From Novosphingobium sp. UBA6272 (lineage in GTDB: Bacteria; Pseudomonadota; Alphaproteobacteria; Sphingomonadales; Sphingomonadaceae), in assembly GCF_002440635.1 (NCBI RefSeq), contig NZ_DJUW01000002.1:257677-321676 (forward strand): a stretch of 64,000 bases of DNA, read 5' to 3'. Under the pieces are notes generated by a model, which was given only the letters and a program-made list of their open reading frames with translations, ran no database searches and was not told where the DNA came from. The position numbers and the translations under genes were made by a program. The first letter of the stretch is position 1. Each line of letters starts with the position of its first letter. Positions 32,983 through 42,553 of this stretch are shown piece by piece.

Positions 32983-34173
32983 TCAGTCCTTCGGAATCAG
33001 GGTGAGCAGCAGGACGGCAGCGGCAAAAGCCAGGCCGGCCAGGATGAGGAACAGCGCCTGATAACCGAACAGCGGGACCAGTGCGATTGCCAGCCAGGGC
33101 ATGATCAGCGACGGCACGGTGTTGGTCAGGTTGAACAGCCCCAGATCGCGGCCCCGGCGCTCGGGCCGGGGGAGGATCCGCAGGGTTTGCGAGGAGTGGA
33201 GCGAGAGGAACACCGCACTGGCCAGCCCGAACAGGGCATAGGCCAGCGTTGCCCAGCCAAGCCCTGGCGCCAGCGCCATGCCCAGCAGGCCTGCCGCCGA
33301 TCCGAAAGCTGCCACCAGCAGCGGCGCGATCGGCCGGTCGACCCGGTCTGACCAGCGCCCGGCCGCCAGTGCCACCGGGATCGAAACCAGCATGATCGCG
33401 CTGAACAGTCGGGCAGTCTGATTTTCGCCGACACCCGGTTCGAGACTGCGGAGCCAGAACAGCAGATAGGCAAACAGGGTGGCTTCGGCGATCTGCACGG
33501 CCAGCCGGGCCAGCCACATCCGCACCACCGCGCGCCGCGAAGACGCCTGCACGGGTTCGGGCGGTAGCGGCGTGATCGGAGTGGGGGCCGGAGCGCTGCG
33601 CGGGGCCAGCACCAGCACCGGGATAAGGCATGCCGCGGCCATCGCTGCAACCACCGTCAACCGCTGCTCAGACTGGGCCAGACCGGGCTGGGTGACGATC
33701 GCTCCGGCAAGCGCGCCTGCCCCTGGAGCGAAAGCCATCAGGCCACCAAGCAGACCCTTGCGGCGGTCCGGCACCCTGTCGCCGGCCCAGGCCGACAAGG
33801 GCCCGAGCATCATGTTGAGCGCCAATTGCCAGGCCCCGACGGCGGCGATCAGCCCGGGCAGGGTGGTCGCCTTTCCGATCAGCGGCAGCAGCAGGCAGGA
33901 CAGGGCCAGCCCCGCCGCGATCCAGGCGCGGCGGTGCTTGGTCAGGTCGGAAAGATATCCGAACAGGATGTTGCCGGCAGACGCCGCCAGCGCGCCGACC
34001 AGCGCGATCTGCGCCAGCCAGGCCACCCCGGCGTCATTGCCGGCCAGGGCCGCAACGCGGCTGGGCAGCAGAATGGTCAGCAACGGGGTATAGGCGATCG
34101 CTCCGCCGGCCCAGGCCAGCGCATAAAGCAGGATGAACCGGTCGGTCGAAACCGAAGCGGGCTGGTCAGTCAC
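32983..34173 (-). CDS. MFS transporter of beta-glucan locus
   Basis: A 396-residue major facilitator of the sugar/cation (GPH/MelB-like) type, with twelve hydrophobic spans and the loop motif GYLSDLTKHRRAWIAAG. It overlaps the lacI gene by 8 bases and so is translated together with it. It probably brings glucose or laminari-oligosaccharides into the cytoplasm after periplasmic cleavage. Confidence 0.88.
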   Translation of the reverse strand: MTDQPASVSTDRFILLYALAWAGGAIAYTPLLTILLPSRVAALAGNDAGVAWLAQIALVGALAASAGNILFGYLSDLTKHRRAWIAAGLALSCLLLPLIGKATTLPGLIAAVGAWQLALNMMLGPLSAWAGDRVPDRRKGLLGGLMAFAPGAGALAGAIVTQPGLAQSEQRLTVVAAMAAACLIPVLVLAPRSAPAPTPITPLPPEPVQASSRRAVVRMWLARLAVQIAEATLFAYLLFWLRSLEPGVGENQTARLFSAIMLVSIPVALAAGRWSDRVDRPIAPLLVAAFGSAAGLLGMALAPGLGWATLAYALFGLASAVFLSLHSSQTLRILPRPERRGRDLGLFNLTNTVPSLIMPWLAIALVPLFGYQALFLILAGLAFAAAVLLLTLIPKD

Positions 34174-35227
34174 GCTTGGCGACCGGCGGCACGACTGAGC
34201 CGCGCTCGACCATCGCCGCCGAGATCACGGTCAGCACCTTGGGCGGCTGCTCGCCCTTCTGGGCGGCAATGATCAGTTCCACCGCCTTGGACGCGGTGGC
34301 GGCGATCGGCTGGTCCACCGCGGTCAGCGGCGGCTGGGTGAAATGAACCAGCGGGGTATTGTCAAAGCTGATCAGCGACAGTTGATCCGGCACAGCGATC
34401 CCGCGTTGGCGCGCAACTTCAAGGGTTGCGAGCGCCATCTGGTCGTTGCTGGCGATGATCGCGGTTGGCGGCACGTCCGCATCGAGCAAGGCCCGCGCTG
34501 CCCGTTCGCCCGAGGCATAGGAAAAGTCCCCCTGGGCCAGCAGCCCAGCGGTATTATGGCCGGCGGCTTGCATTTCGGCCTGCCACCCGTCGACCCGCCA
34601 GCCGCTCAGTTCATATTCGCTCGAACCGGCGATGAAGCCGATGCGGCTGTGGCCGCGCGCCAGCAAATAACGGGTCGCGGTCCGGGCCGAGCCTTCGTCG
34701 TCCATCGAAACCGGGATGCCCTTGCCGTTCTGCTTCGAGCCGATCCGCACGAACGGAAGGTTCTGCTCCGCCAGCAGATCGACGATCTGGGCATTGTCGG
34801 AATGCGGCGGGGTCAGGATGATCCCGTCGGGCTGAAGCGCGGCAATCGCGCCGAGCAGCTCGCGTTCGACGTGGTCGGAATGGGTGTCGACCAGCTCGAA
34901 GATCATCCGGTAGCCATGCTCGGCGCATTTGAGCATGCCGCCCAGCAGCATCTGATCAACCCAGTCGGTCCCCTGGCGGGCCTGCCAATCGGCAATCGTG
35001 CGTTCGCGGTCGTTGATCGCCAGGATCAGATAGCTGCGCGATCCGCTCATCCGCTGGGCCGCGATCGAAGGGACATAGCCCAGCCTGTCGATCGAGGCCT
35101 GGACCCGCTCCTTCATTTCCGGACGGACGTTCGGTTCGTTGTTGATGACGCGGCTGACGGTCTGCAGCGAAACGCCGGCATCGGCGGCCACATGCTTGAT
35201 CGTTACAGCCTGGCGGCGACGTGCCAT
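34166..35227 (-). CDS. LacI-family regulator of beta-glucan locus
   Basis: A 353-residue LacI repressor. HTH: IKHVAADAGVSLQTVSRVIN, hinge VPSIAAQRMSG, effector domain with SRIGFIAGSS and LSLISFDNTPLVHF. The ATG at 35227 is used because upstream frame is arginine/proline-rich. It lies 4 bases from the GH16 stop. Likely operators are the GTGAACGTT sites at 42554, 42571 and 32936. Confidence 0.92.
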   Translation of the reverse strand: MARRRQAVTIKHVAADAGVSLQTVSRVINNEPNVRPEMKERVQASIDRLGYVPSIAAQRMSGSRSYLILAINDRERTIADWQARQGTDWVDQMLLGGMLKCAEHGYRMIFELVDTHSDHVERELLGAIAALQPDGIILTPPHSDNAQIVDLLAEQNLPFVRIGSKQNGKGIPVSMDDEGSARTATRYLLARGHSRIGFIAGSSEYELSGWRVDGWQAEMQAAGHNTAGLLAQGDFSYASGERAARALLDADVPPTAIIASNDQMALATLEVARQRGIAVPDQLSLISFDNTPLVHFTQPPLTAVDQPIAATASKAVELIIAAQKGEQPPKVLTVISAAMVERGSVVPPVAKRD

Positions 35228-35231
35228 GCCC

Positions 35232-36173
35232 CTACTTGTCCCCCGCGCCGGATGCGCCCGCGCCAGCGGTAGCGACAGTCGGGCCCTTTTGCCAGACGCG
35301 AACCCAATCGATTTCCATCCGCTTGGGATAGCCATCGAGCCGGACCCCGCCGAGGCCCCGCCCTTCGGGCAGCTTGCCGCCGATCGCAAGGTTGAGGATC
35401 AGGTGAAACGGCCGGTCGAACGGTGCGCCCGGTGTCTTCGATCCGGTGGTCGACCACTTCTCGGCGGTCTGCTCGGCATAGACCTTGCCATCAACCAGCC
35501 AGACGATCCGGTCCGCCTGCCATTCGACCGTATAGGTATGAAACCCTTCCAGCACTTCGGGATAGGCAATCTCGGTGCTGGCCAGCTTGTTGTTCGGCCA
35601 CTTGGCCCCGAAATGGATCGTGCCGAGGATCGTGTTTTCGCGTCCGCCGGGGCACTTGGCGCAAGGCACGCCGAGGTTCACCGCCTCAAGGATGTCGATC
35701 TCGCCCGATGCGGCCCAGGGGCCGTAGCTGGCCTTCTCCGGCAGCATCCAGATCGCCGGCCAGGTGCCCTGTCCCTGGGGCAGTCTGGCGCGGACTTCGA
35801 TTCGGCCATAGGTCCAGGCGGCCTTGCCGCGGGTGGTCAGCCGGGCCGAGGAGAAGTTGCGGGTCGCCTCGGCATTGGGCGTGGCAGAGAACCGGCGCTG
35901 TTCCGGCGGTAGCGCCGGGCCGGTGGTCCGCTCGTTGCGGGCGGTGATCACCAGTTTGCCGTCTTCGATCGCGGCGTTGCGCTCGCTGCGGGTGTAGCAC
36001 TGGTGCTCATCATTGCCGCCGCCCCAGCAATCGACATCGAAGCCCCATTTGCGTTTGTCGATCGTGGCCGCGTCGAACTCGTCGGCCCAAACCAGCGTCC
36101 AGCCGTCCTCTCCGGCATGGGCCGGGGTTGTCGCGGCCAGTAGCGCGGCAATGGCAATCGCGCGACGCTTCAT
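35232..36173 (-). CDS. Glycoside hydrolase family 16 endo-beta-1,3-glucanase (laminarinase-like)
   Basis: A 313-residue secreted or periplasmic enzyme with signal peptide MKRRAIAIAALLAATTPAHA. The GH16 catalytic motif is SGEIDILEAVN, with the two Glu and Asp of E-x-D-x-x-E. WTYGRIEVRARLPQGQGTWPAIWMLP and WQADRIVWLVDGK are typical of bacterial laminarinases. A low-complexity Ala/Gly tail closes the protein. The stop of the halogenase-like gene overlaps its start by 4 bases (ATGA). With the GH3 exo-enzyme and the TonB receptor it forms the degrading core of the locus. Confidence 0.93.
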   Translation of the reverse strand: MKRRAIAIAALLAATTPAHAGEDGWTLVWADEFDAATIDKRKWGFDVDCWGGGNDEHQCYTRSERNAAIEDGKLVITARNERTTGPALPPEQRRFSATPNAEATRNFSSARLTTRGKAAWTYGRIEVRARLPQGQGTWPAIWMLPEKASYGPWAASGEIDILEAVNLGVPCAKCPGGRENTILGTIHFGAKWPNNKLASTEIAYPEVLEGFHTYTVEWQADRIVWLVDGKVYAEQTAEKWSTTGSKTPGAPFDRPFHLILNLAIGGKLPEGRGLGGVRLDGYPKRMEIDWVRVWQKGPTVATAGAGASGAGDK

Positions 36174-37672
36174 GCCGCCACCTTGTCATCCGCCGCTGCG
36201 CAATAGCTGGCGATATAGTCCTGGTGGCTCGGCAATCCGGCCACGGTCTTGCTGACCATGTCGCGCAACGAGCCGAGGAAATGATCGAGCTCTTCCGGGC
36301 GCAGCTTGCCCGCGATCGGGTGATAGGCCTGCGGCATGATCCCTTGGCCCAGCATGACCTGGATCCAGCTGTTCTCGGCAAACAGCTCCTCGTTCTTGCG
36401 GAACACCCGCCCGGTCTCGCGGAACAGTTCGATCTTCTGCTCCAGACTTTCGGGCACCGCCATGCTGGCGCATTGCCGCCAGAACGGGCTGTCGCGGCGT
36501 TCGGTCACCTTGTAGTGCAGGATCAGGAAGTCGCGGATCTGCTCCATGTCGGCGAACTGCTGTTCGTTGAATTCGGTCACGTCGCGCTGGCTGACCCGGC
36601 CGCTCGGCAACATCCGGATCAGCCGCAGTACCGCGCGCTGAATGAGATGGATCGAGGTCGATTCAAGTGGTTCCATGAACCCGCCCGAGAGGCCCACTGC
36701 GACGCAGTTCCTGTGCCACTGCTTGCGCCGTACCCCGGTGACATAGCGAATGAAATTCGGCTCGGTCAGGGTCTGGCCCTCCACCGTGCTAAGCAGGCGC
36801 TCAAGCGCGGCATCCTTGCCCAGATAGCGGCTGCAATAGACGATCCCGTTGCCCTGGCGGTGCTGCAGCGGAATCCGCCACTGCCAGCCGGCATCGTGGG
36901 CGATGGCGCGGGTGTAGGGCACCGGCGGACGGACACTGGCAGTCTGGATCGCGATCGCGCTGTCACAGGGCAGGTAATGGGTCCAGTCGTCGAACCCGGC
37001 ATGCAGCGCACCCTCAATCAGCAGCGCGCGAAAACCGGTGCAATCGAGGAACAGGTCGCCTTCGATCCGGCGATCACCATCCAGGCGCAGCGCGGCGATT
37101 TCGCCGGTTTCGCCGTTCAGTTCGACTTCGCTGATCCGGCCCTCGATCCGCTTTGCGCCCTCACCCTCGGCGCGCTTGCGCAGGAAGGCGGCATAAAGCG
37201 CGGAATCGAGCTGGTAGGAATAGTTCATCTTGTCTTCGGGCAAGTGCGCGAACTTGCCCTCCAGCGCAGCCTTCAGTTCCAGACAGTAATCGTCGTAGCT
37301 GTGCGCATGGCCGTGCTGCAGGCCACGCAACCAGAAGTGCTGGAACCCGGCCGACCAGTGATCCTTGCCCGCCGCGCCGAAGGAGTGGAAATAGCTCTCG
37401 CCCACATCCTTCCAGTTCTCGAATTTGATCCCCAGCTTGAAGGTCGCCTGGGTCGCGCGCATGAATTCGGCCTCGCCGATCCCGAGCAGGCGGTTGAACA
37501 GCAGCAGCGGCGGGATCGTGCTTTCGCCCACGCCGATCGTCCCGATCGCGTCGGATTCGACCAGGGTCAGGTCGATCACGCTGCCCAGTGTGTTCGATAG
37601 TGCCGCAGCCGCCATCCAGCCGGCCGTGCCGCCGCCGGCAATCACTACGCGCAGCTTGCTCTGGGGGGTCAT
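36170..37672 (-). CDS. Tryptophan-halogenase-like flavoprotein of TonB locus
   Basis: A 500-residue flavin-dependent halogenase-family protein. FAD loop VVIAGGGTAGWMAAAAL, the Lys in KLGIKFENW at the place of the catalytic Lys, and the family WxWxIP motif as WQWRIPL. Genes of this type stand next to TonB receptors of glycan loci in sphingomonads, caulobacters and xanthomonads in an almost fixed set with SapC and a JmjC-like protein, where true halogenation has rarely been shown. It overlaps both neighbours by ATGA. Its real substrate is unknown. Confidence 0.9.
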   Translation of the reverse strand: MTPQSKLRVVIAGGGTAGWMAAAALSNTLGSVIDLTLVESDAIGTIGVGESTIPPLLLFNRLLGIGEAEFMRATQATFKLGIKFENWKDVGESYFHSFGAAGKDHWSAGFQHFWLRGLQHGHAHSYDDYCLELKAALEGKFAHLPEDKMNYSYQLDSALYAAFLRKRAEGEGAKRIEGRISEVELNGETGEIAALRLDGDRRIEGDLFLDCTGFRALLIEGALHAGFDDWTHYLPCDSAIAIQTASVRPPVPYTRAIAHDAGWQWRIPLQHRQGNGIVYCSRYLGKDAALERLLSTVEGQTLTEPNFIRYVTGVRRKQWHRNCVAVGLSGGFMEPLESTSIHLIQRAVLRLIRMLPSGRVSQRDVTEFNEQQFADMEQIRDFLILHYKVTERRDSPFWRQCASMAVPESLEQKIELFRETGRVFRKNEELFAENSWIQVMLGQGIMPQAYHPIAGKLRPEELDHFLGSLRDMVSKTVAGLPSHQDYIASYCAAADDKVAA

Positions 37673-38694
37673 CGCGAAAGTCCTCTCAGCAGTTTGGCCT
37701 TGATCCGGCCGGCGGTATCGGGAGTCAGTGGGGCGAGCACCCCGCGGGCGGCTTCCGGCAGGTGCGCGGCGGCATCTACGCCGCCGGAAAATACGTAGTG
37801 TTCGAACAGGTCGCGCCAGCGCCGGCGATCAGCATCGGGCAGGTCGCGGATCGCCAGGACGGCGTTGTAGAGCGCATCCTCGGGCTGACCCAGGAAGGCC
37901 GGAACATCGCGCCACCAGTAATTGACCAGCAGGTTGAACGGGGCGAGCCCTTCGACATGGTGCCACCACAGCGAGGGCACGAACACCGCGTCGCCCGGCT
38001 CAAGCTCGGCTATCTGCGCGCTTGCCAGGGCTGCGGCGAAGCGCGGATAGGCCGCCAGATCGGGCTGGTGAAGGTCAACCATCGAAACCGGACGGCCGCC
38101 GGGATTGTGCTCGAGCGGGCCGGGATAGAGGTTTGCGAACTGTTCGGGCGGGAACAGCGTGAAGCGCCGCTTGCCGGCCGCGCAGACCGCCAGATTGTCA
38201 GGCACGTCATTGTGTGCGGCGATTCGGGTGCGGCTGCCGATCCAGATCGAGGCGATCGGACGGCGGTCGCCCAGCGGCAGGTTGTTCGCCTCTCCCAGCC
38301 CTGCAAAGAAGGCATCGATGTCGATCGAGGAGAGGTAAACGGTCGGCGCAGCCGGATCGGCCTCGGCCCGTTCCAGCGCGGTCAGCCAATGGCCGAGCGG
38401 GGCCTGACTCATGCCGAAATTCATTTGCATCGCGCCATCATAGAACAGGCGCTCGTCTCCGCCCTGATGGGCGACACTGGCCGGGAAGGAGCGGTCCCGC
38501 GCGCGCTCGGCAAGATAGCTCCTCGCCGAAGCGCTGCCGGCCAGCGAAGCCTTTACCAGTGGCCAGTGCGCAGCCAGCCCGCGCACTACGAACGGTTCGC
38601 GCGCGCCGGCCAGCGCCGAATCAAGCTCGCCTTGCTCAAGCGCGCGTTCGGCAACGCGCGGCAGCGCGGCCAGATGGGGCGGTGCCTCAGCCAT
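37669..38694 (-). CDS. JmjC/cupin-like protein of TonB locus
   Basis: A 341-residue cupin-like (cupin_8 / JmjC) protein, with HNDVPDNLAV as the His-x-Asp element, LFPPEQFANLYPGP and SLWWHHVEGL with the distal His. The fold is that of 2-oxoglutarate/Fe(II) hydroxylases. It is coupled by 8-base overlap with SapC and by 4-base overlap with the halogenase-like gene. Post-translational hydroxylation of a partner protein is a plausible role; nothing more can be shown. Confidence 0.88.
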   Translation of the reverse strand: MAEAPPHLAALPRVAERALEQGELDSALAGAREPFVVRGLAAHWPLVKASLAGSASARSYLAERARDRSFPASVAHQGGDERLFYDGAMQMNFGMSQAPLGHWLTALERAEADPAAPTVYLSSIDIDAFFAGLGEANNLPLGDRRPIASIWIGSRTRIAAHNDVPDNLAVCAAGKRRFTLFPPEQFANLYPGPLEHNPGGRPVSMVDLHQPDLAAYPRFAAALASAQIAELEPGDAVFVPSLWWHHVEGLAPFNLLVNYWWRDVPAFLGQPEDALYNAVLAIRDLPDADRRRWRDLFEHYVFSGGVDAAAHLPEAARGVLAPLTPDTAGRIKAKLLRGLSR

Positions 38695-39403
38695 GGCTCC
38701 GGCGGTTCTTGCGCCGCACCAGCTTGCCGAGATTGCCGAGCGAGGCCAGCGCCATGTACAGCGGCATCAGATGCCCGGCGGCGCTCAGTTCGGCGAGGAT
38801 GCCGGGCTCGAGCGCGGAGAGGCGCTCTTCGTTGACCAGGTGATAGCCGACCATCCGGTGCATCGCGCCGCTGTCCAGGGTCACGTCCATCGAGAACGCT
38901 TCGAGCAGGTCGTAGCGCTTGCAGGCGGCGAAGAAATCGTCGCTGGCGCGGTAACCCTCGTCCAGCGCGCCAAGCATCTCGATCACCTGTTCGAGATAGG
39001 GCGTCGGCTGGCCATCGGCATCGAATACTGCCGCTCCGCTGCCGTCGGTAGCGATCCGGGGATGGGCCATGTCGATGTGGACCTGGGCGGCGGCTTCGCC
39101 CGTGTCGGGGCGACCGATCAGGAACGGCTGGACCGATTGGGCCAGCGGCCTCACCGCGGCATCCCAGTGGCCACCTTCAAGGTAGAGATTTTCGCCAGCT
39201 TCGAAGCCGAACAGGGCCAGTGCCGAATAGGCCCCGCGTTCGGCGTCATAGCGGAACAGGATCGGATATTCGCAGGCCAGCCGCCGGAATTCGGCAGGTA
39301 TCGCCAGGCAGGCATTGACCCCGTCGCCCAGCGCCGGGCCAGCATCGGTCCTGATCCGTAGCTGGGCATGGTCGGCCGGGTTGAGGATCTGGTGCTTGCT
39401 CAT
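38687..39403 (-). CDS. SapC-family protein
   Basis: A 238-residue SapC-like protein (PF07277), marked by ALALFGFEAGENLYL, YLEQVIEMLGALDEGYRASDDFF and a Lys/Arg-rich terminus. SapC is named from S-layer secretion loci, but in this context it is the usual companion of the halogenase-like and JmjC-like genes next to a TonB receptor. It follows the receptor after a hairpin. Confidence 0.9.
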   Translation of the reverse strand: MSKHQILNPADHAQLRIRTDAGPALGDGVNACLAIPAEFRRLACEYPILFRYDAERGAYSALALFGFEAGENLYLEGGHWDAAVRPLAQSVQPFLIGRPDTGEAAAQVHIDMAHPRIATDGSGAAVFDADGQPTPYLEQVIEMLGALDEGYRASDDFFAACKRYDLLEAFSMDVTLDSGAMHRMVGYHLVNEERLSALEPGILAELSAAGHLMPLYMALASLGNLGKLVRRKNRRSHG

Positions 39404-39452
39404 GGTTGGTCCTGTCCCTTGCCGCTGTCGTTTTACGCATCGGCCTCATACA

Positions 39453-39491
39453 GATCGAGAGCCGCTTCCGGTACAGAAGCGACTCTCGATC
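39453..39491 (-). terminator. Hairpin between TonB receptor and SapC genes
   Basis: GATCGAGAG and CGCTTC pair with GAAGCG and CTCTCGATC (9+6 bp with one mismatch) around a 7-base loop. No T run follows on the minus strand. It probably stabilises the receptor mRNA or partly terminates, as at 11143-11171 after the other receptor. Confidence 0.65.
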
Positions 39492-39521
39492 ATTTACCCC
39501 GTGCAGATCAAGTCTGCTGCG

Positions 39522-42500
39522 TCAGAAGTTGACGCGCAGCCCCGCCGCATAGCGAGCATAACCCGGTGCCGCGAAGAACACTGTCTGATCGTTGCGCATA
39601 TGGCCGCTACGATCGGCATTGGTTACGTTGATCCCTTCGGCGAACACGGTCATGCCCTTGCGGAATTCCCAGCTCGCGCTGACATCGAACTGCCCATAGG
39701 GGTTGATGTAGTAAGGATCGAGGCCATAGCCTGACAGGAACTCGTCGCGCCAGTTGTAGGCGACGCGGAACTGGATACCGTTCTTGTCATAGTAAAGCAC
39801 CGCGTTGGCGCTGTCGCTGGCTCCGTTCACCGCAAACTGGGTAACGGTGTAGCGCTGTGCATTGTCATATTTGGTATCGCTCTTGACGATCGTGTAGTTC
39901 AGGATCGCGCCGAAGCCGGTGTCCCAGAACGAATGCTGGATGGCGAATTCCCAGCCCTGCAGCCTGGCCGTCTGGGTGCTGTTGATCGGACGATCATAGG
40001 TGAATATCACCGCAGGATCGCCTGGCTGCCCAAGAATTCCGCGCGGTACGCCGCCAATGAATTCAACGACGCTGGGGTTGTTGACTGCCAGCCAGGCCAG
40101 GATCTGGGCATGGCCGGGGTTACCGCCCAAGGCTGTCCGGGCAGCAGCAACGGCCGCGCCCTGCGCCGGGTTGGTCAAATCGAAGAACGGCTGTTGCACC
40201 GTGGAATTGGCGATGAAGTTCTCAACGCCCTTGTTGAAATATCCCACCGAAATGTAGCTGTCCCGGCCGTAGTACCACTCCGCCGAAGCATCGATGTTCT
40301 TCGACTTGTAGGGCAGCAGGCCCGGATTGCCGCTGGCCGCGGTGCTGCCGCCATTGGGACGCAGCGGCTGGTTGATCGTGATCCCGCCTTGCATCCGGCC
40401 ATAGTCGGGCCGGGTGATGGTGTGGCTGTAAGATGCACGCAGCTTGACGTTGTCGATCGGAGAAATGTCCAGGTCGATCGCGGGCAACCAGTTCTGGTAA
40501 TGACCCTTGGTCGATTCCGCCAATTGCCCACCGCCAAAGATCAGGCCGATTTCGTTGTCAGCTGTCCAGCTCGTGCCAGTCGGAATCCCCGTGCCGGCCG
40601 AAGAGCTGATAATGGTGTCCTCATAACGCAGACCGAGACGCAGATGCGCTTCACCCGCGCCCAGATCGAACGAATGGGTGGTCTGGATATAAGGTGCAAT
40701 GGTCTTTTCCTGGATCCTTCGATCGGCCGTGAATTCCGCCAGACAGGTCCCCGGAATGGCGTCGCCAACCCACGAGTTGCTGCAGACGCCGATCTGGCTT
40801 TCCAGCAAGGTGATCAGCCCGACCGTGTCGATCTGGAAGTAGTTCGGAATGATTCCGTTGGCATTCGATCCCGACATCCCGGCGAGCCGGTCCGGCAGGC
40901 CGGTCAGGGTGTACAGGCTGTCCGGTGTAGCCGCTGCGGACAGGGTGCCGCCCCAGCTGTCGGACTGGAGGAAGCCATAGGCCGAACGGACCTTGTTCTC
41001 GGTATAGGTTACCCCGAAATCGAGGCTGTCGATCAAACCGTCGTTGAAATCATAGCCGCCGCGCATCGAGACTTCGTTGATTTCGTCCTTCATGTAGGCA
41101 TTGCGGAAGGCGTTGCCGGCCGGACGGATGTTCGAAGCGGTGAGCGCCGCGCTCGGATACATGGTGACCGAGATCACCGGCATGTCGCTGGTGAAATCGA
41201 CCCGCTGGTTCTGCACACCGAAGATCGCGCTGCCGACCGCGATGTTGCTGCCATAGGGCGAATTCGGCTTGCTTTCCGCGGTCGAGTGGTGGCCGTCGAG
41301 TTCGAAGTGCAGCCCGCTGTCGCCCTTCCAGCTGAGGTTGCCGCCGAGAGACTTGTTGATCGAGCGGTTCTTGGCCACGGCCCCGGTAATCGCGAGATCT
41401 TTGCCTTCGCCCGGCCCAAAAGCCTCGGCATAGAAGTTCGGGCCGGCAGCAGGGCCGTTGGTCCAGCTGCTCGAAGTCTGGTTGTGGTTGAACCACACCC
41501 CGATGCTGTTGGTGCGGGCATCGATGGTGTTCTGCGAATAAGTGTAGTCGATCACCGCCGAGAGGGTTTCGGTCGGCTTGAACTGCAACACGACCTGGCC
41601 GTTGATCCGCTCGCGCTCGATATCGGTGAAATCGTAGCCGGCGTTCTGGGTCACCTGATAGACCGTTGTGGCGTTCGGGCGGTTCTGTGTCTGGGCGAAG
41701 TTGCCGCGCCAGTCATTGGCGTCGACCGGCAGCGAGCCCCAATTGTTTTCATTGCCGAGATAGCCTTCGCGCCAGCCGGCATTGAACTGCGCCAGGCTTG
41801 CCTTGCGCTTCTGGTAGGAGCCGGTGACCAGGATGCCGATCTTGTCGTCATAGAAGGTCTGGCTGAGTATGCCCGACACTTCCGGAGTGATATTGGTGCC
41901 TTCAAAGGTGTGGTCGTATACGCCCTTGACGCCAATGCTGCCCTGAAAGCCAGGACGGTCCAGCGGACGCGGGGTCTTGATGTTGATGACCGAACCGATC
42001 CCGCCAGTCGGCAGCGAGGCGCGGCCCGACTTGTAGATTTCGACCCCGGCAACACCTTCGGCGGCGAGGTTGGCAAAGTCGAACGAGCGCGAAGCCGGTG
42101 CTTCGCAGCAACTGCCCAGGCCCGAGGCCGGCATCTGGCGGCCATTGAGCAGCACCAGATTGAAATCGGGGCCGAAGCCGCGAACCGTAACCTTCGAGCC
42201 TTCGCCGCTGTTGCGATCAATCGACACGCCGGTGATGCGCTGCAGCGATTCGGCCAGGTTGGTATCGGGGAACTTGCCGATGTCTTCGGCAGAAATGGCA
42301 TCGACAACACCGATCGAACTGCGCTTGGTGTCCATTGAGCTGCGCAGCGAGGCGCGGATCCCGGTGACCACGATTTCCGCCTCGGAATCATCTGCAGCTG
42401 CAACTTCTTGCGCCACAGCGGGCTGCGCTGCGACGCCCAGCGCCAAGGCCGATGCGCCCAACATCATCCGGTCGAGCACAGGTCTGCGGATAGCCTTCAT
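39522..42500 (-). CDS. TonB-dependent receptor of beta-glucan locus
   Basis: A 992-residue TonB receptor of the long sphingomonad type. Signal peptide MKAIRRPVLDRMMLGASALALG..., cut near AVAQ; TonB box region EIVVTGIRASLRSSMDTKRSS; plug with DTNLAESLQRITGVSIDR and NGRQMPASG. The C-terminus is ARYAAGLRVNF, the aromatic OMP end. The ATG at 42500 is fixed by the signal peptide. It should import beta-glucan oligosaccharides. It is divergent from the lasso precursor 2 gene, with two LacI operator sites upstream. Confidence 0.95.
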   Translation of the reverse strand: MKAIRRPVLDRMMLGASALALGVAAQPAVAQEVAAADDSEAEIVVTGIRASLRSSMDTKRSSIGVVDAISAEDIGKFPDTNLAESLQRITGVSIDRNSGEGSKVTVRGFGPDFNLVLLNGRQMPASGLGSCCEAPASRSFDFANLAAEGVAGVEIYKSGRASLPTGGIGSVINIKTPRPLDRPGFQGSIGVKGVYDHTFEGTNITPEVSGILSQTFYDDKIGILVTGSYQKRKASLAQFNAGWREGYLGNENNWGSLPVDANDWRGNFAQTQNRPNATTVYQVTQNAGYDFTDIERERINGQVVLQFKPTETLSAVIDYTYSQNTIDARTNSIGVWFNHNQTSSSWTNGPAAGPNFYAEAFGPGEGKDLAITGAVAKNRSINKSLGGNLSWKGDSGLHFELDGHHSTAESKPNSPYGSNIAVGSAIFGVQNQRVDFTSDMPVISVTMYPSAALTASNIRPAGNAFRNAYMKDEINEVSMRGGYDFNDGLIDSLDFGVTYTENKVRSAYGFLQSDSWGGTLSAAATPDSLYTLTGLPDRLAGMSGSNANGIIPNYFQIDTVGLITLLESQIGVCSNSWVGDAIPGTCLAEFTADRRIQEKTIAPYIQTTHSFDLGAGEAHLRLGLRYEDTIISSSAGTGIPTGTSWTADNEIGLIFGGGQLAESTKGHYQNWLPAIDLDISPIDNVKLRASYSHTITRPDYGRMQGGITINQPLRPNGGSTAASGNPGLLPYKSKNIDASAEWYYGRDSYISVGYFNKGVENFIANSTVQQPFFDLTNPAQGAAVAAARTALGGNPGHAQILAWLAVNNPSVVEFIGGVPRGILGQPGDPAVIFTYDRPINSTQTARLQGWEFAIQHSFWDTGFGAILNYTIVKSDTKYDNAQRYTVTQFAVNGASDSANAVLYYDKNGIQFRVAYNWRDEFLSGYGLDPYYINPYGQFDVSASWEFRKGMTVFAEGINVTNADRSGHMRNDQTVFFAAPGYARYAAGLRVNF

Positions 42501-42553
42501 TCGCGATTCCCTCCCAAAATTGCGTGTGCCTGATCGACACACACCTATCAATT

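Noticed and set aside
36170..37672. Halogenase-like gene as a tailoring enzyme of the lasso peptides
   Set aside because: It is coupled by overlaps to GH16 and the JmjC-like gene in the glucan operon, a standard association; the lasso loci lie outside.
39933..42338. 801-residue open frame antisense to the glucan TonB receptor
   Set aside because: Shadow of a GC-rich gene; the receptor on the other strand is complete with signal peptide and C-terminal signature.
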